From: Dickeya undicola
GTDB taxonomy: Bacteria; Pseudomonadota; Gammaproteobacteria; Enterobacterales; Enterobacteriaceae
Length of the DNA stretch: 64,000 nucleotides
Assembly: GCF_000784735.1 (NCBI RefSeq)
Contig: NZ_JSYG01000019.1
Location: 1 to 64,000 of the forward strand
Direction: 5' to 3'
How positions within the stretch are numbered: position 1 is the first letter of the stretch; every line of letters starts with the position of its first letter. Below the pieces are notes generated by a model. It did not search any database, was not told the DNA's origin, and saw nothing but the letters and a program-made list of their open reading frames with translations. Made by a program: the position numbers and the translations under genes. Shown here in pieces: positions 56,394 through 64,000 of this stretch.

Positions 56394-56805
56394 GGCGATT
56401 CTCTGTATTGCCAGAATCGCTGTTAGCTGCCTGACATACCTGCCTGGTCAGCGGATAGCGATTCGGATCGTGATAACAAAACTGTGATAACAAACTATAA
56501 GTACTAAAAACTTTCCGGCAATGCGCAGTGACGGAAACGTTTGCCCACTATGGCGTGCCCATCTGTGCCTGCTGGAAAGAAGGGGCGCAGCATACCAGAA
56601 GAAAAGAAGAACATCATGATTTGTGTGCGTACCCGACATAGCATCGGCAGATAAACCGGAATAGTTTTTTAACACGTCAGGAACATGATGGATGCGGTAA
56701 GATGATTGCATGATGATTGCGATCAGTCGGTTAGATTGCATTGCGCCTTGCCCGGATATAAACCGGCGAATGTCATGAATGGCAGGTCAGATAAAAGGAG
56801 CGTTG
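56394..56805. other. Upstream region shared by tsx and ampD
   Basis: About 410 bases between divergent tsx and ampD without a credible gene. GTGATAACAAA occurs twice, at 56470-56480 and 56484-56494, 77 bases before the tsx start and 14 bases apart, which might be a nucleoside-regulator or CRP half-site pair. Nothing else was recognised. Confidence 0.4.
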
Positions 56806-57366
56806 ATGAAAGTGGAACATGGCTGGCTGACAGATGTCAGACGCGTTCTGTCGCCGCATCAGGATGATCGTCCGGAAGGTGAGTTACCTTCTCTGCTGGT
56901 GATTCACAACATCAGTTTGCCGCCGGGCGAATTCGGCGGGCCTTATATTGATCAACTGTTTACTGGTACGCTGGATGGGGGTGAGCATCCCTATTTTGCC
57001 TCAATATGCCATTTGAGGGTGTCGGCGCACTGCCTGATCCGCCGTGACGGCGAGATAGTTCAGTACGTTGCGTTCGAAAAGCGGGCCTGGCACGCCGGGG
57101 TGTCGCAGTTTGAAGGGCGAGAACGTTGTAATGATTTTGCTATCGGTATTGAGCTGGAAGGCACTGATACGCTGCCGTTTACCACAGAGCAGTATGCCCG
57201 TCTGGCGGAAGTCACCCGTCTGCTGAGCGCGGCTTACGGTATTACGCCAGCACGTATTACCGGTCATAGCGATATTGCACCGGGGCGCAAGACCGACCCT
57301 GGTCCTGAGTTTGACTGGGAACGGTATCAACAGTTATGGCAAACACAGCCGGAACAAGGGGAGTAA
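56806..57366 (+). CDS. ampD: 1,6-anhydro-MurNAc-L-alanine amidase AmpD
   Basis: 186 residues from ATG 56806 (MKVEHGWLTDVRRV) with AAAAGGAG 5 bases upstream (E. coli 183). Zinc ligands are His34 (LVIHNISLPPGEFGG), His in ITGHSDIAPGRKTDPG near residue 155 and Asp near 165. It cleaves the amide bond of recycled anhydro-muropeptides in the cytoplasm and so lowers the inducer of AmpR-type beta-lactamase control. It is followed by ampE after 6 bases. Confidence 0.97.
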   Translation: MKVEHGWLTDVRRVLSPHQDDRPEGELPSLLVIHNISLPPGEFGGPYIDQLFTGTLDGGEHPYFASICHLRVSAHCLIRRDGEIVQYVAFEKRAWHAGVSQFEGRERCNDFAIGIELEGTDTLPFTTEQYARLAEVTRLLSAAYGITPARITGHSDIAPGRKTDPGPEFDWERYQQLWQTQPEQGE

Positions 57367-57372
57367 CCACTG

Positions 57373-58227
57373 ATGACGTTGTTTAGCCTATTGCTGGTTC
57401 TGGGATGGGAGCGGTTGTTTAAACGTGGTGAACACTGGCAACTGGATCACCATCTGGAGCGGGTGTTCCGTCATCTTTCTGCACCGTCGTTGGTTCAGAC
57501 TTTGCTGCTGGCTATCGTTGGGATGGTGATCGTGCTGGCGGCGCAGTGGCTGCTTAGCGGGTGGCTGTTTGGCTTGCCATTGTTGTTATTATGGATCGCG
57601 GTTGGGTTGCTGTGCATTGGTGCCGGGGAAACGCGGCAGCACTATCATCGCTATATCCAGGCTGCTCAGCGTGGCGAAGCGAATGCCTGTCGGGAGATGG
57701 CAGAGGAACTGGCGCTTATTCACGGTCTGCCATTGGACGCCAGCGAACGTGAGCGGCTAAGGGAACTACAAAACGCGTTGCTGTGGCTGAATTTCCGTTT
57801 TTATTTGGCCCCCTTGTTTTGGTTCATTGCTGCCGGACCTTATGGCCCGGTAGCGCTGGTCGGTTACGCGGTGTTGCGTGCCCGGCAGTGCTGTCTGGCC
57901 CGGCATCATACACCGCTTGCGCGGGCAAATTCCGGCGTTGATACGTTGTTGCATTGGCTGGACTGGGTCCCGGTGCGGTTGGCTGGTGCCGCTTATGCAC
58001 TGCTGGGGCATGGTGAGAAGGCGCTGCCTGCCTGGTTTGCCGCCATGATGGATGTGCGTTCTTCTCAGTACTGGGTACTGACGCAACTGGCGCAATTTTC
58101 ACTGGAGCGAGAGGCGCATAGCGATCCGATTTCCACACCGAGAGCAGCGGTGTCGCTGGCGAAGAAGGTAACGCTGGTACTGGTTGTTGTCGTCGCCTTA
58201 CTGACGATTTACGGGACGTTGGTATGA
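57373..58227 (+). CDS. ampE: Inner-membrane protein AmpE
   Basis: 284 residues, the E. coli length. It starts [29 protein letters not shown] and contains several membrane segments (about 40-60, 65-85, 140-165 and 265-283). VAHLGVARLA-type blocks appear as [30 protein letters not shown]. It is linked to AmpD in beta-lactamase signalling and belongs to the cobalamin CobD/CbiB-like membrane superfamily, but its reaction is not established. Confidence 0.94.
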   Translation: MTLFSLLLVLGWERLFKRGEHWQLDHHLERVFRHLSAPSLVQTLLLAIVGMVIVLAAQWLLSGWLFGLPLLLLWIAVGLLCIGAGETRQHYHRYIQAAQRGEANACREMAEELALIHGLPLDASERERLRELQNALLWLNFRFYLAPLFWFIAAGPYGPVALVGYAVLRARQCCLARHHTPLARANSGVDTLLHWLDWVPVRLAGAAYALLGHGEKALPAWFAAMMDVRSSQYWVLTQLAQFSLEREAHSDPISTPRAAVSLAKKVTLVLVVVVALLTIYGTLV

Positions 58228-58248
58228 CGCGAGGCAGGGTGAAAACAT

Positions 58249-58270
58249 CATGGCCGCCGACGCGGCCATG
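58249..58270. terminator. Hairpin between convergent ampE and aroP
   Basis: CATGGCCGC CGAC GCGGCCATG is a perfect 9-bp stem with a 4-base loop. On the minus strand it is followed by ATGTTTTC, so it fits as the aroP terminator, 16 bases after the aroP stop; ampE ends 22 bases before it. Confidence 0.7.
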
Positions 58271-58285
58271 AGAGTGCGTCACGGA

Positions 58286-59632
58286 TTAGTGACGCTTTTT
58301 GAAACGATAACCGATACCCAGCACGGCCAGCCAGACCGGGATCAGCAAGACGGAGATCTGGATTCCCGGCGTCAGGTACATGATCACCAAAATACCGGCC
58401 ATAAAAGCCAGGCACAGGTAGTTGCCAAACGGGAACCACAGTGCTTTGAAGCGAGTTTGCACCCCTTCGCGGTCTTTACTGGCACGGAACTTGAGATGCG
58501 CCAGGCTTATCATCGCCCAGTTGATGACCAGTGCGGACACCACCAATGCCATCAGCAGTTCAAACGCTTTGCCGGGCAGCACATAGTTAAGCAGTACACA
58601 AAGCGCGGTTGCCAGCGCGGAGATACCAATCGCTACGACCGGTACACCGCGGCGGTCGACTTTCAGCAGCGATTGTGGGCCATTCCCCTGTTTAGCCAAA
58701 CCGTACAGCATACGGCTGTTACAGTAGACGCAACTGTTGTAAACCGACAAGGCCGCCGTCAACACCACAATGTTCAGGATATTGGCAACCAGTTCACTGT
58801 TCAGTGCATGGAAAATCATCACGAACGGACTACCGCCTTCTACCACTTTACCCCACGGATAGAGCGATAGCAGGATGGTCAGTGAACCGATATAGAAAAT
58901 CAGGATACGATAGATCACCTGATTGGTCGCGCGGGGAATACTTTCTTCCGGTTTGTCTGCTTCTGCGGCGGTAATCCCCACCAACTCCAGCCCACCGAAA
59001 GAGAACATGATCACTGCCATCGCCATCACCAGACCGACGACCCCGTTAGGGAAGAAACCGCCTTGTGCCCAGAGGTTGGTGATGGTGGCTTCCGGTCCGC
59101 CATGACCGCTTACCAGCAGCCAGCCACCGAATACGATCATGCCGACAATGGCCGCGACCTTAATAATCGCAAACCAAAATTCCAGTTCGCCGTACATTTT
59201 TACATTGGCGAGGTTAATGGCGTTAATGACTACAAAGAACACCGCCGCGGAAACCCAGGTCGGAATGCCCGGCCACCAGTATTGTACGTAGATGCCGACG
59301 GCACTCAGTTCCGCCATCGCCACCAGTACATAGAGTACCCAGTAGTTCCAGCCGGAAGCGAAACCTGCGAAGTTACCCCAGTATTTGTAGGCAAAGTGGC
59401 TGAACGAACCGGCAACCGGCTCTTCTACCACCATTTCGCCTAACTGACGCATGATGAAAAACGCGATCAAGCCGCCAATAGCATAACCCAGCAGGACGGA
59501 TGGCCCGGCCATCTTGATCGTTTGCGCGATACCAAGAAACAGTCCAGTACCAACCGCCCCGCCCAGAGCAATCAACTGTATGTGACGGTTTTTCAAGCCG
59601 CGTTGCAGCGTACCGTCTTGTTGATCTTGCAT
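58286..59632 (-). CDS. aroP: Aromatic amino acid permease AroP
   Basis: 448 residues (E. coli 457). An amino acid/proton symporter with about twelve membrane helices. RGLKNRHIQLIALGGAVGTGLFLG is the family signature at the first helix, then IMRQLGEMVVEEPVAGSFSHFAYKYWG and VLTAALSVYNSCVYCNSRMLYGLA. It takes up phenylalanine, tyrosine and tryptophan. It lies between ampE and pdhR, as in E. coli, and is divergent from pdhR. A TyrR-like box lies upstream. Together with tnaA this window has both aromatic uptake and tryptophan breakdown. Confidence 0.95.
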   Translation of the reverse strand: MQDQQDGTLQRGLKNRHIQLIALGGAVGTGLFLGIAQTIKMAGPSVLLGYAIGGLIAFFIMRQLGEMVVEEPVAGSFSHFAYKYWGNFAGFASGWNYWVLYVLVAMAELSAVGIYVQYWWPGIPTWVSAAVFFVVINAINLANVKMYGELEFWFAIIKVAAIVGMIVFGGWLLVSGHGGPEATITNLWAQGGFFPNGVVGLVMAMAVIMFSFGGLELVGITAAEADKPEESIPRATNQVIYRILIFYIGSLTILLSLYPWGKVVEGGSPFVMIFHALNSELVANILNIVVLTAALSVYNSCVYCNSRMLYGLAKQGNGPQSLLKVDRRGVPVVAIGISALATALCVLLNYVLPGKAFELLMALVVSALVINWAMISLAHLKFRASKDREGVQTRFKALWFPFGNYLCLAFMAGILVIMYLTPGIQISVLLIPVWLAVLGIGYRFKKRH

Positions 59633-60231
59633 ACTTTTACCCTCTGCCGATGAAAAGACAAACCGTTCACCGACGGTGTGGCGTGGGCTGGCGTTTGTCT
59701 TTTTACGTATGTGTAATTTTATATTTACGACGCTGACAAACCTAAATCGCCGCCAACGCTATCGCGCGTCAGAGAATAGTGATACGCGCAGAGAATTGCA
59801 CTGATTTCTTGCGAGACACGACGTAAAAGTGTGATGTCATGATCGTCGTCATCTGTACGGTGCCGGGCGGCTATTTTATCGTGGTGGGGCAGGATTCGCT
59901 GCGGTTGCCTTATCCATGTCATATCGTTGCGATATGTTAGGGATGTTGCTGAATAGGGAGAGGGTGTCTTGTAGTTTTGTTTGAGTTTTTATTCTGTTTA
60001 TTTGGGTTTTTATTCATGTTATTGCAGGTTTAACGGTTCAGCTTTGCCTGATTATAGTTTCAAAAAAGTTAAAATGTTCTGGCGTCAAGAATGGTCATAC
60101 CACTGACCGATTCGTGCTTTTGCCGCAAGATTATGGGCATTTGTTAAAAAGTGAGGTGATTGGTGATTTCGCACAACGTCCGTATGGACAGAAGGTGAAT
60201 ACTTTGTTACTTTGTGCGTCACGTTTTTAAA
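59633..60231. other. Intergenic region between aroP and pdhR
   Basis: About 600 bases without a gene. The part 59935-60075 is T-rich on this strand (runs such as GTTTGAGTTTTTATTC). It contains the aroP promoter side with the TyrR-like box and the pdhR promoter with its operator at the right end. No RNA gene was recognised. Confidence 0.45.
59712..59729 (-). promoter_or_regulatory. TyrR-like box upstream of aroP
   Basis: TGTAAT TTTATA TTTACG matches the TyrR consensus TGTAAA-N6-TTTACA at 10 of 12 positions, 80 to 97 bases before the aroP start. In E. coli aroP is repressed by TyrR, so the match fits its position. Confidence 0.55.
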
Positions 60232-60247
60232 ATTGGTATTACCAATT
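60231..60247 (+). promoter_or_regulatory. PdhR operator
   Basis: AATTGGTATTACCAATT is a perfect palindrome about an ATT centre containing the PdhR consensus ATTGGTNNNACCAAT. It lies 33 bases before the pdhR ATG, giving pyruvate-sensitive autoregulation of pdhR-aceEF. Confidence 0.92.
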
Positions 60248-60279
60248 GACTCCGCGCTTTTTCGCCGGGAAGAATCCAC

Positions 60280-61044
60280 ATGGCCTACAGCAAGATCCGT
60301 CAGCCCAAACTGTCAGATGTCATCGAACAGCAATTGGAGTTTCTGATCCTAGAGGGAACCTTGCGCCCCGGTGAGAAACTGCCGCCGGAACGCGAACTGG
60401 CAAAACAGTTTGATGTTTCCCGCCCCTCGCTGCGCGAGGCGATTCAACGGCTGGAAGCGAAAGGTTTGCTGTTACGTCGTCAGGGCGGCGGCACCTTTGT
60501 GCAGAATAACCTCTGGCAGAGCGTTAGCGATCCGCTGGCGGAACTGTTGAGTAATCACCCCGAATCTCAGTTCGACCTCCTCGAAACCCGTCATGCCCTT
60601 GAAGGGATTGCTGCTTACTATGCTGCGTTACGCGGCACCGAAGAAGATCTGCAGCGTATTCGAGATTGTCATGCCCTGATTGAAACCGCGCGCGAATCCA
60701 GTGATCTGGAAGGGGAGTCTGAGGCCGTCATGCACTATCAGGTGGCGGTGACCGAGGCCACGCATAACGTCGTGCTGTTGCACCTGTTACGCTGTATGGG
60801 ACCGATGCTCGAACAGAACGTCAGACAGAATTTTGAGTTGCTTTATCTGAGTCGTGAAGTCCTGACGCAGGTGAGTAGCCATCGTGCCAGGATTTTTGAG
60901 GCGATTGTCGCCCGCGAGCCGGAAAAAGCACGCGAAGCATCACATCGTCACCTGGCATTTATTGAGGAAGTACTGCTGGAACTTAACCGGGAACATAGTC
61001 GGCGTGAACGATCGTTGCGTCGGCTCCAGCAACGCAAGGATTAG
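60280..61044 (+). CDS. pdhR: Pyruvate-responsive repressor PdhR
   Basis: 254 residues, the E. coli length. The GntR-type winged helix-turn-helix ([35 protein letters not shown]) spans about residues 25-72, followed by an all-helical FadR-type (FCD) effector domain. Pyruvate releases it from the operator at 60231-60247. It represses the pyruvate dehydrogenase genes and heads that operon. Confidence 0.97.
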   Translation: MAYSKIRQPKLSDVIEQQLEFLILEGTLRPGEKLPPERELAKQFDVSRPSLREAIQRLEAKGLLLRRQGGGTFVQNNLWQSVSDPLAELLSNHPESQFDLLETRHALEGIAAYYAALRGTEEDLQRIRDCHALIETARESSDLEGESEAVMHYQVAVTEATHNVVLLHLLRCMGPMLEQNVRQNFELLYLSREVLTQVSSHRARIFEAIVAREPEKAREASHRHLAFIEEVLLELNREHSRRERSLRRLQQRKD

Positions 61045-61084
61045 ACCGCCAGATGGCGGTCGTGTGCGGTAAACAAGACGAAGG

Positions 61085-61135
61085 GCCTGTCTTCCTGCGC
61101 TTTCTCCGGCAGGAACAGAACGCAGGAAGACAGGC
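61085..61135 (+). repeat. Perfect 15-bp inverted repeat in the pdhR-aceE gap
   Basis: GCCTGTCTTCCTGCG at 61085-61099 pairs with CGCAGGAAGACAGGC at 61121-61135 across a 21-base loop. The loop itself has GCAGGA, which could instead pair with TCCTGC of the left arm. No T run follows. It lies 23 to 93 bases before the aceE ATG region, 43 bases before the start. A smaller hairpin (GACCGCC / GGCGGTC, 61044-61061) precedes it. Confidence 0.8.
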
Positions 61136-61177
61136 TCCAGATAAATCCACTGATTAGAAACAGATAAGGAATACACC

Positions 61178-63841
61178 ATGTCAGAACGTTTGAATAATGA
61201 CGTGGATCCGATCGAAACGCGTGACTGGCTGCAGGCGATCGAATCGGTTATCCGTGAAGAGGGTGTTGAGCGCGCTCAGTTCCTGATTGATCAGGTACTG
61301 TCCGAAGCACGCAAAGGTGGGGTTAACGTGGCTGCGGGCAGCACCGGCAGCAGCTACGTTAACACCATCGCGGTTGAAGATGAGCCCGCATATCCGGGTA
61401 ACCTTGATCTGGAAAGCCGTATCCGTTCCGCTATTCGCTGGAACGCGGTCATGACAGTACTGCGTGCCTCTAAGAAAGATCTGGAGCTGGGTGGTCACAT
61501 GGCGTCATTCCAGTCTTCCGCTACCTTCTATGAAGTGTGCTTTAACCATTTCTTCCGTGCTCGCAACGCACAAGATGGCGGTGACTTGGTGTTCTTCCAG
61601 GGTCATATCTCTCCAGGGGTTTACGCACGTGCGTTCCTGGAAGGTCGTCTGACCGAAGATCAGATGAACAATTTCCGTCAGGAAGTTCATGGTAATGGCC
61701 TGTCTTCTTATCCGCATCCGAAGCTGATGCCGGAATTCTGGCAGTTCCCGACCGTATCGATGGGGTTGGGTCCAATCAACGCGATCTATCAGGCTAAGTT
61801 CCTGAAGTATCTTAACAATCGCGGTCTGAAAGACACCACGAAACAAACCGTTTACGCCTTCCTGGGCGACGGTGAAATGGATGAGCCGGAATCCAAGGGT
61901 GCCATCACCATTGCGACCCGTGAAAAACTGGACAACCTGGTGTTCGTCATCAACTGTAACCTGCAGCGTCTGGATGGTCCGGTCACCGGTAACGGCAAGA
62001 TCATCAACGAGCTGGAAGGCATTTTCGGTGGTGCTGGCTGGGAAGTTATCAAGGTTATTTGGGGCGGCCGTTGGGATGAGCTGCTGCGTAAAGACACCAG
62101 CGGTAAGCTGATTCAGCTGATGAACGAAACCGTTGATGGCGACTACCAGACCTTCAAATCCAAAAATGGCGCTTACGTGCGTGAGCACTTCTTCGGCAAG
62201 TATCCGGAAACCGCTGAACTGGTCAAAGACTGGACTGACGATCAGATTTGGTCGCTCAACCGTGGCGGTCACGATCCGAAGAAAGTCTACGCTGCACTGA
62301 AAAAAGCCCAGGAAACCAAAGGTAAGCCGGTAGTGATTCTGGCTCATACCATTAAAGGTTACGGTATGGGTGATGCAGCCGAAGGCAAAAACATCGCCCA
62401 CCAGGTTAAGAAAATCAACATGGACGGCGTGCGTTACTTCCGTGACCGCTTCAATGTGCCGGTGGCGGATGCCGATGTTGAAAAACTGCCGTTTATCACC
62501 TTCGATAAAGACTCAGCAGAGTACAAATACCTGCACGAACGTCGTCAGTCGCTGGAAGGTTACCTGCCGTCCCGTCAGCCGAAGTTTGATGAAAAACTGG
62601 AACTGCCGACGCTGGAAGATTTCGGTCCTCTGCTGGAAGAGCAGACCAAAGAAATCTCCACCACCATCGCGTTTGTTCGTGCTCTGAACGTGATGCTGAA
62701 GAACCAGTCGATCAAAGACCGTTTGGTTCCGATCATCGCCGACGAAGCGCGTACCTTCGGTATGGAAGGTCTGTTCCGTCAGATCGGTATCTACAGCCCG
62801 AACGGCCAGCAGTACACCCCGCAGGACCGTGAACTGGTTGCTTACTACAAGGAAGACCTGAAAGGTCAGATCCTGCAGGAAGGCATCAACGAACTGGGTG
62901 CTGGCGCTTCCTGGCTGGCGGCGGCAACGTCTTACAGCACCAACAACCTGCCGATGATCCCGTTCTACATTTACTACTCCATGTTCGGGTTCCAGCGTAT
63001 CGGTGACCTGTGCTGGGCGGCGGGCGACCAGCAGGCGCGCGGTTTCCTGATCGGCGGCACTTCCGGTCGTACTACGCTGAACGGCGAAGGTCTGCAGCAT
63101 GAAGATGGTCATAGCCACATTCAGTCGCTGACCATCCCGAACTGTATTTCCTACGACCCGGCTTTCGCTTACGAAGTTGCGGTAATCATGCATGACGGCC
63201 TGGTCCGCATGTATGGTGAAGCGCAGGAAAACGTTTACTACTACATCACGACGCTGAACGAAAACTACCACATGCCAGCTATGCCGCAGGGTGCCGAAGA
63301 AGGTATCCGCAAAGGTATCTACAAGCTGGAAACCGTGGCAGGAAGCAAAGGCAAAGTTCAGTTGTTGGGTTCGGGTTCCATCCTGCGTCATGTGCGCGAA
63401 GCGTCGCAGATTCTGGCGAAGGATTACGGCATCGGTTCCGACGTGTACAGCGTTACCTCCTTCACGGAACTGGCCCGCGACGGTCAGGACTGCGAACGTT
63501 GGAACATGCTGCACCCGACCGAAGCGCCACGCGTACCGTACATCGCTCAGGTGATGAACGATGCACCGGCGGTCGCGTCTACCGACTATATGAAACTGTT
63601 TGCCGAGCAGGTTCGTACCTACGTTCCGGCCAGCGATTATCGTGTACTGGGCACCGATGGCTTCGGTCGTTCCGACAGCCGTGAAAACCTGCGTCACCAC
63701 TTCGAAGTGGACGCGTCCTACGTGGTCGTGGCTGCGCTGGGCGAACTGGCTAAACGCGGTGAAGTTGAAAAATCTGTGGTGGCTGAAGCCATCAAGAAAT
63801 TCAACATCGACCCTGAAAAAGTTAACCCGCGTGTAGCATAA
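61178..63841 (+). CDS. aceE: Pyruvate dehydrogenase E1 component AceE
   Basis: 887 residues, the E. coli length, starting [21 protein letters not shown]. The homodimeric ThDP-dependent E1 shows [17 protein letters not shown] and the ThDP motif [12 protein letters not shown]...[11 protein letters not shown] near residues 229-260, and [19 protein letters not shown]-type [25 protein letters not shown]. It decarboxylates pyruvate and acetylates the E2 lipoyl group. It lies in the pdhR-aceE-aceF operon, 13 bases before aceF. Codon use is of a highly expressed gene. Confidence 0.98.
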   Translation: MSERLNNDVDPIETRDWLQAIESVIREEGVERAQFLIDQVLSEARKGGVNVAAGSTGSSYVNTIAVEDEPAYPGNLDLESRIRSAIRWNAVMTVLRASKKDLELGGHMASFQSSATFYEVCFNHFFRARNAQDGGDLVFFQGHISPGVYARAFLEGRLTEDQMNNFRQEVHGNGLSSYPHPKLMPEFWQFPTVSMGLGPINAIYQAKFLKYLNNRGLKDTTKQTVYAFLGDGEMDEPESKGAITIATREKLDNLVFVINCNLQRLDGPVTGNGKIINELEGIFGGAGWEVIKVIWGGRWDELLRKDTSGKLIQLMNETVDGDYQTFKSKNGAYVREHFFGKYPETAELVKDWTDDQIWSLNRGGHDPKKVYAALKKAQETKGKPVVILAHTIKGYGMGDAAEGKNIAHQVKKINMDGVRYFRDRFNVPVADADVEKLPFITFDKDSAEYKYLHERRQSLEGYLPSRQPKFDEKLELPTLEDFGPLLEEQTKEISTTIAFVRALNVMLKNQSIKDRLVPIIADEARTFGMEGLFRQIGIYSPNGQQYTPQDRELVAYYKEDLKGQILQEGINELGAGASWLAAATSYSTNNLPMIPFYIYYSMFGFQRIGDLCWAAGDQQARGFLIGGTSGRTTLNGEGLQHEDGHSHIQSLTIPNCISYDPAFAYEVAVIMHDGLVRMYGEAQENVYYYITTLNENYHMPAMPQGAEEGIRKGIYKLETVAGSKGKVQLLGSGSILRHVREASQILAKDYGIGSDVYSVTSFTELARDGQDCERWNMLHPTEAPRVPYIAQVMNDAPAVASTDYMKLFAEQVRTYVPASDYRVLGTDGFGRSDSRENLRHHFEVDASYVVVAALGELAKRGEVEKSVVAEAIKKFNIDPEKVNPRVA

Positions 63842-63854
63842 GAGGGAAAGAGTA

Positions 63855-64000
63855 ATGGCTATCGAAATCAACGTACCGGATATCGGTGCAGATGAAGTTG
63901 AAGTCACCGAAGTAATGGTGAAGGTGGGCGACAAAGTAGAAGCAGAACAGTCGCTGATCACCGTGGAAGGCGACAAAGCGTCCATGGAAGTGCCTTCTCC
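63855..64000 (+). CDS. aceF: Pyruvate dehydrogenase E2 component AceF (5' part)
   Basis: The first 48 codons are present and the gene runs out of the window. The sequence [17 protein letters not shown]...[23 protein letters not shown] is the first lipoyl domain, with the lipoylated lysine in EGDKAS at residue 41. It is the dihydrolipoamide acetyltransferase core of the complex. The start has GAGGGAAAG 8 bases upstream. Confidence 0.96.
   Translation, partial: MAIEINVPDIGADEVEVTEVMVKVGDKVEAEQSLITVEGDKASMEVPS

Noticed and set aside
62513-63985. 490-codon minus-strand frame over aceE
   Set aside because: It is antisense to aceE, which is certain by motif and length, and resembles no known protein.

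Overview
The window is a chromosomal segment of an enterobacterium of the Pectobacteriaceae, most likely Dickeya or a close relative. This is inferred from close protein similarity to E. coli cell-division and biosynthetic proteins, from enteric gene order (yabI, thiQPB, sgrR/sgrS, leuDCBA, ilvIH, cra, dcw cluster, secM-secA-mutT, yacG-zapD-coaE, guaC, hofC-hofB-ppdD, nadC, ampDE, aroP, pdhR-aceEF), and from departures from E. coli: ilvBN beside yabI, tnaA beside sgrS, and an acyl-CoA ligase where leuO usually sits. No rRNA, tRNA, insertion sequence or CRISPR array was seen.

Layout. 1-2340 is an AT-rich accessory patch: the C-terminal remnant of a type VI secretion Hcp protein, then a minus-strand operon of a peptidoglycan-binding muramidase and two paralogous exported proteins that look like immunity proteins. 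2.5-11.1 kb holds yabI, ilvBN with the ivbL attenuator leader, thiBPQ under a TPP riboswitch, sgrR and the divergent SgrS RNA encoding a small SgrT-like protein. 11.1-13.9 kb holds tnaA with a TnaC-type leader and a Fur-boxed ferric-siderophore reductase. 13.9-14.3 kb is a hairpin-rich non-coding stretch. 14.4-25.9 kb holds leuABCD with leuL and its attenuator, an acyl-CoA ligase, ilvIH, cra and alaE.

26.7-43.8 kb is the dcw division and cell-wall cluster from mraZ to lpxC. Its genes are tightly packed or overlapping and make the peptidoglycan precursor (MurC-G, MraY) and the divisome (FtsL, FtsI, FtsW, FtsQ, FtsA, FtsZ). ddlB is reduced to a 51-codon relic between murC and ftsQ. 43.8-51.0 kb carries a DUF721/DciA-like gene, secM-secA, mutT, yacG-zapD-coaE and guaC. 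51.1-54.2 kb is a ppdD-hofB-hofC type IV pilus set. The rest is nadC, tsx, ampDE, aroP and pdhR-aceE, with the start of aceF cut by the window end.

Regulation is unusually visible. There are three translating leader peptides (IvbL, TnaC, LeuL), a TPP riboswitch, SgrS, the SecM arrest peptide, a ten-base-period MraZ box, a PdhR operator, a TyrR-like box and a Fur box. The best leads are the T6SS-like effector/immunity patch, the ddlB relic, the non-canonical SecM arrest sequence, the TnaC variant and the SgrT variant. I saw no clear evidence of a wholly new multi-gene system beyond the effector/immunity patch.
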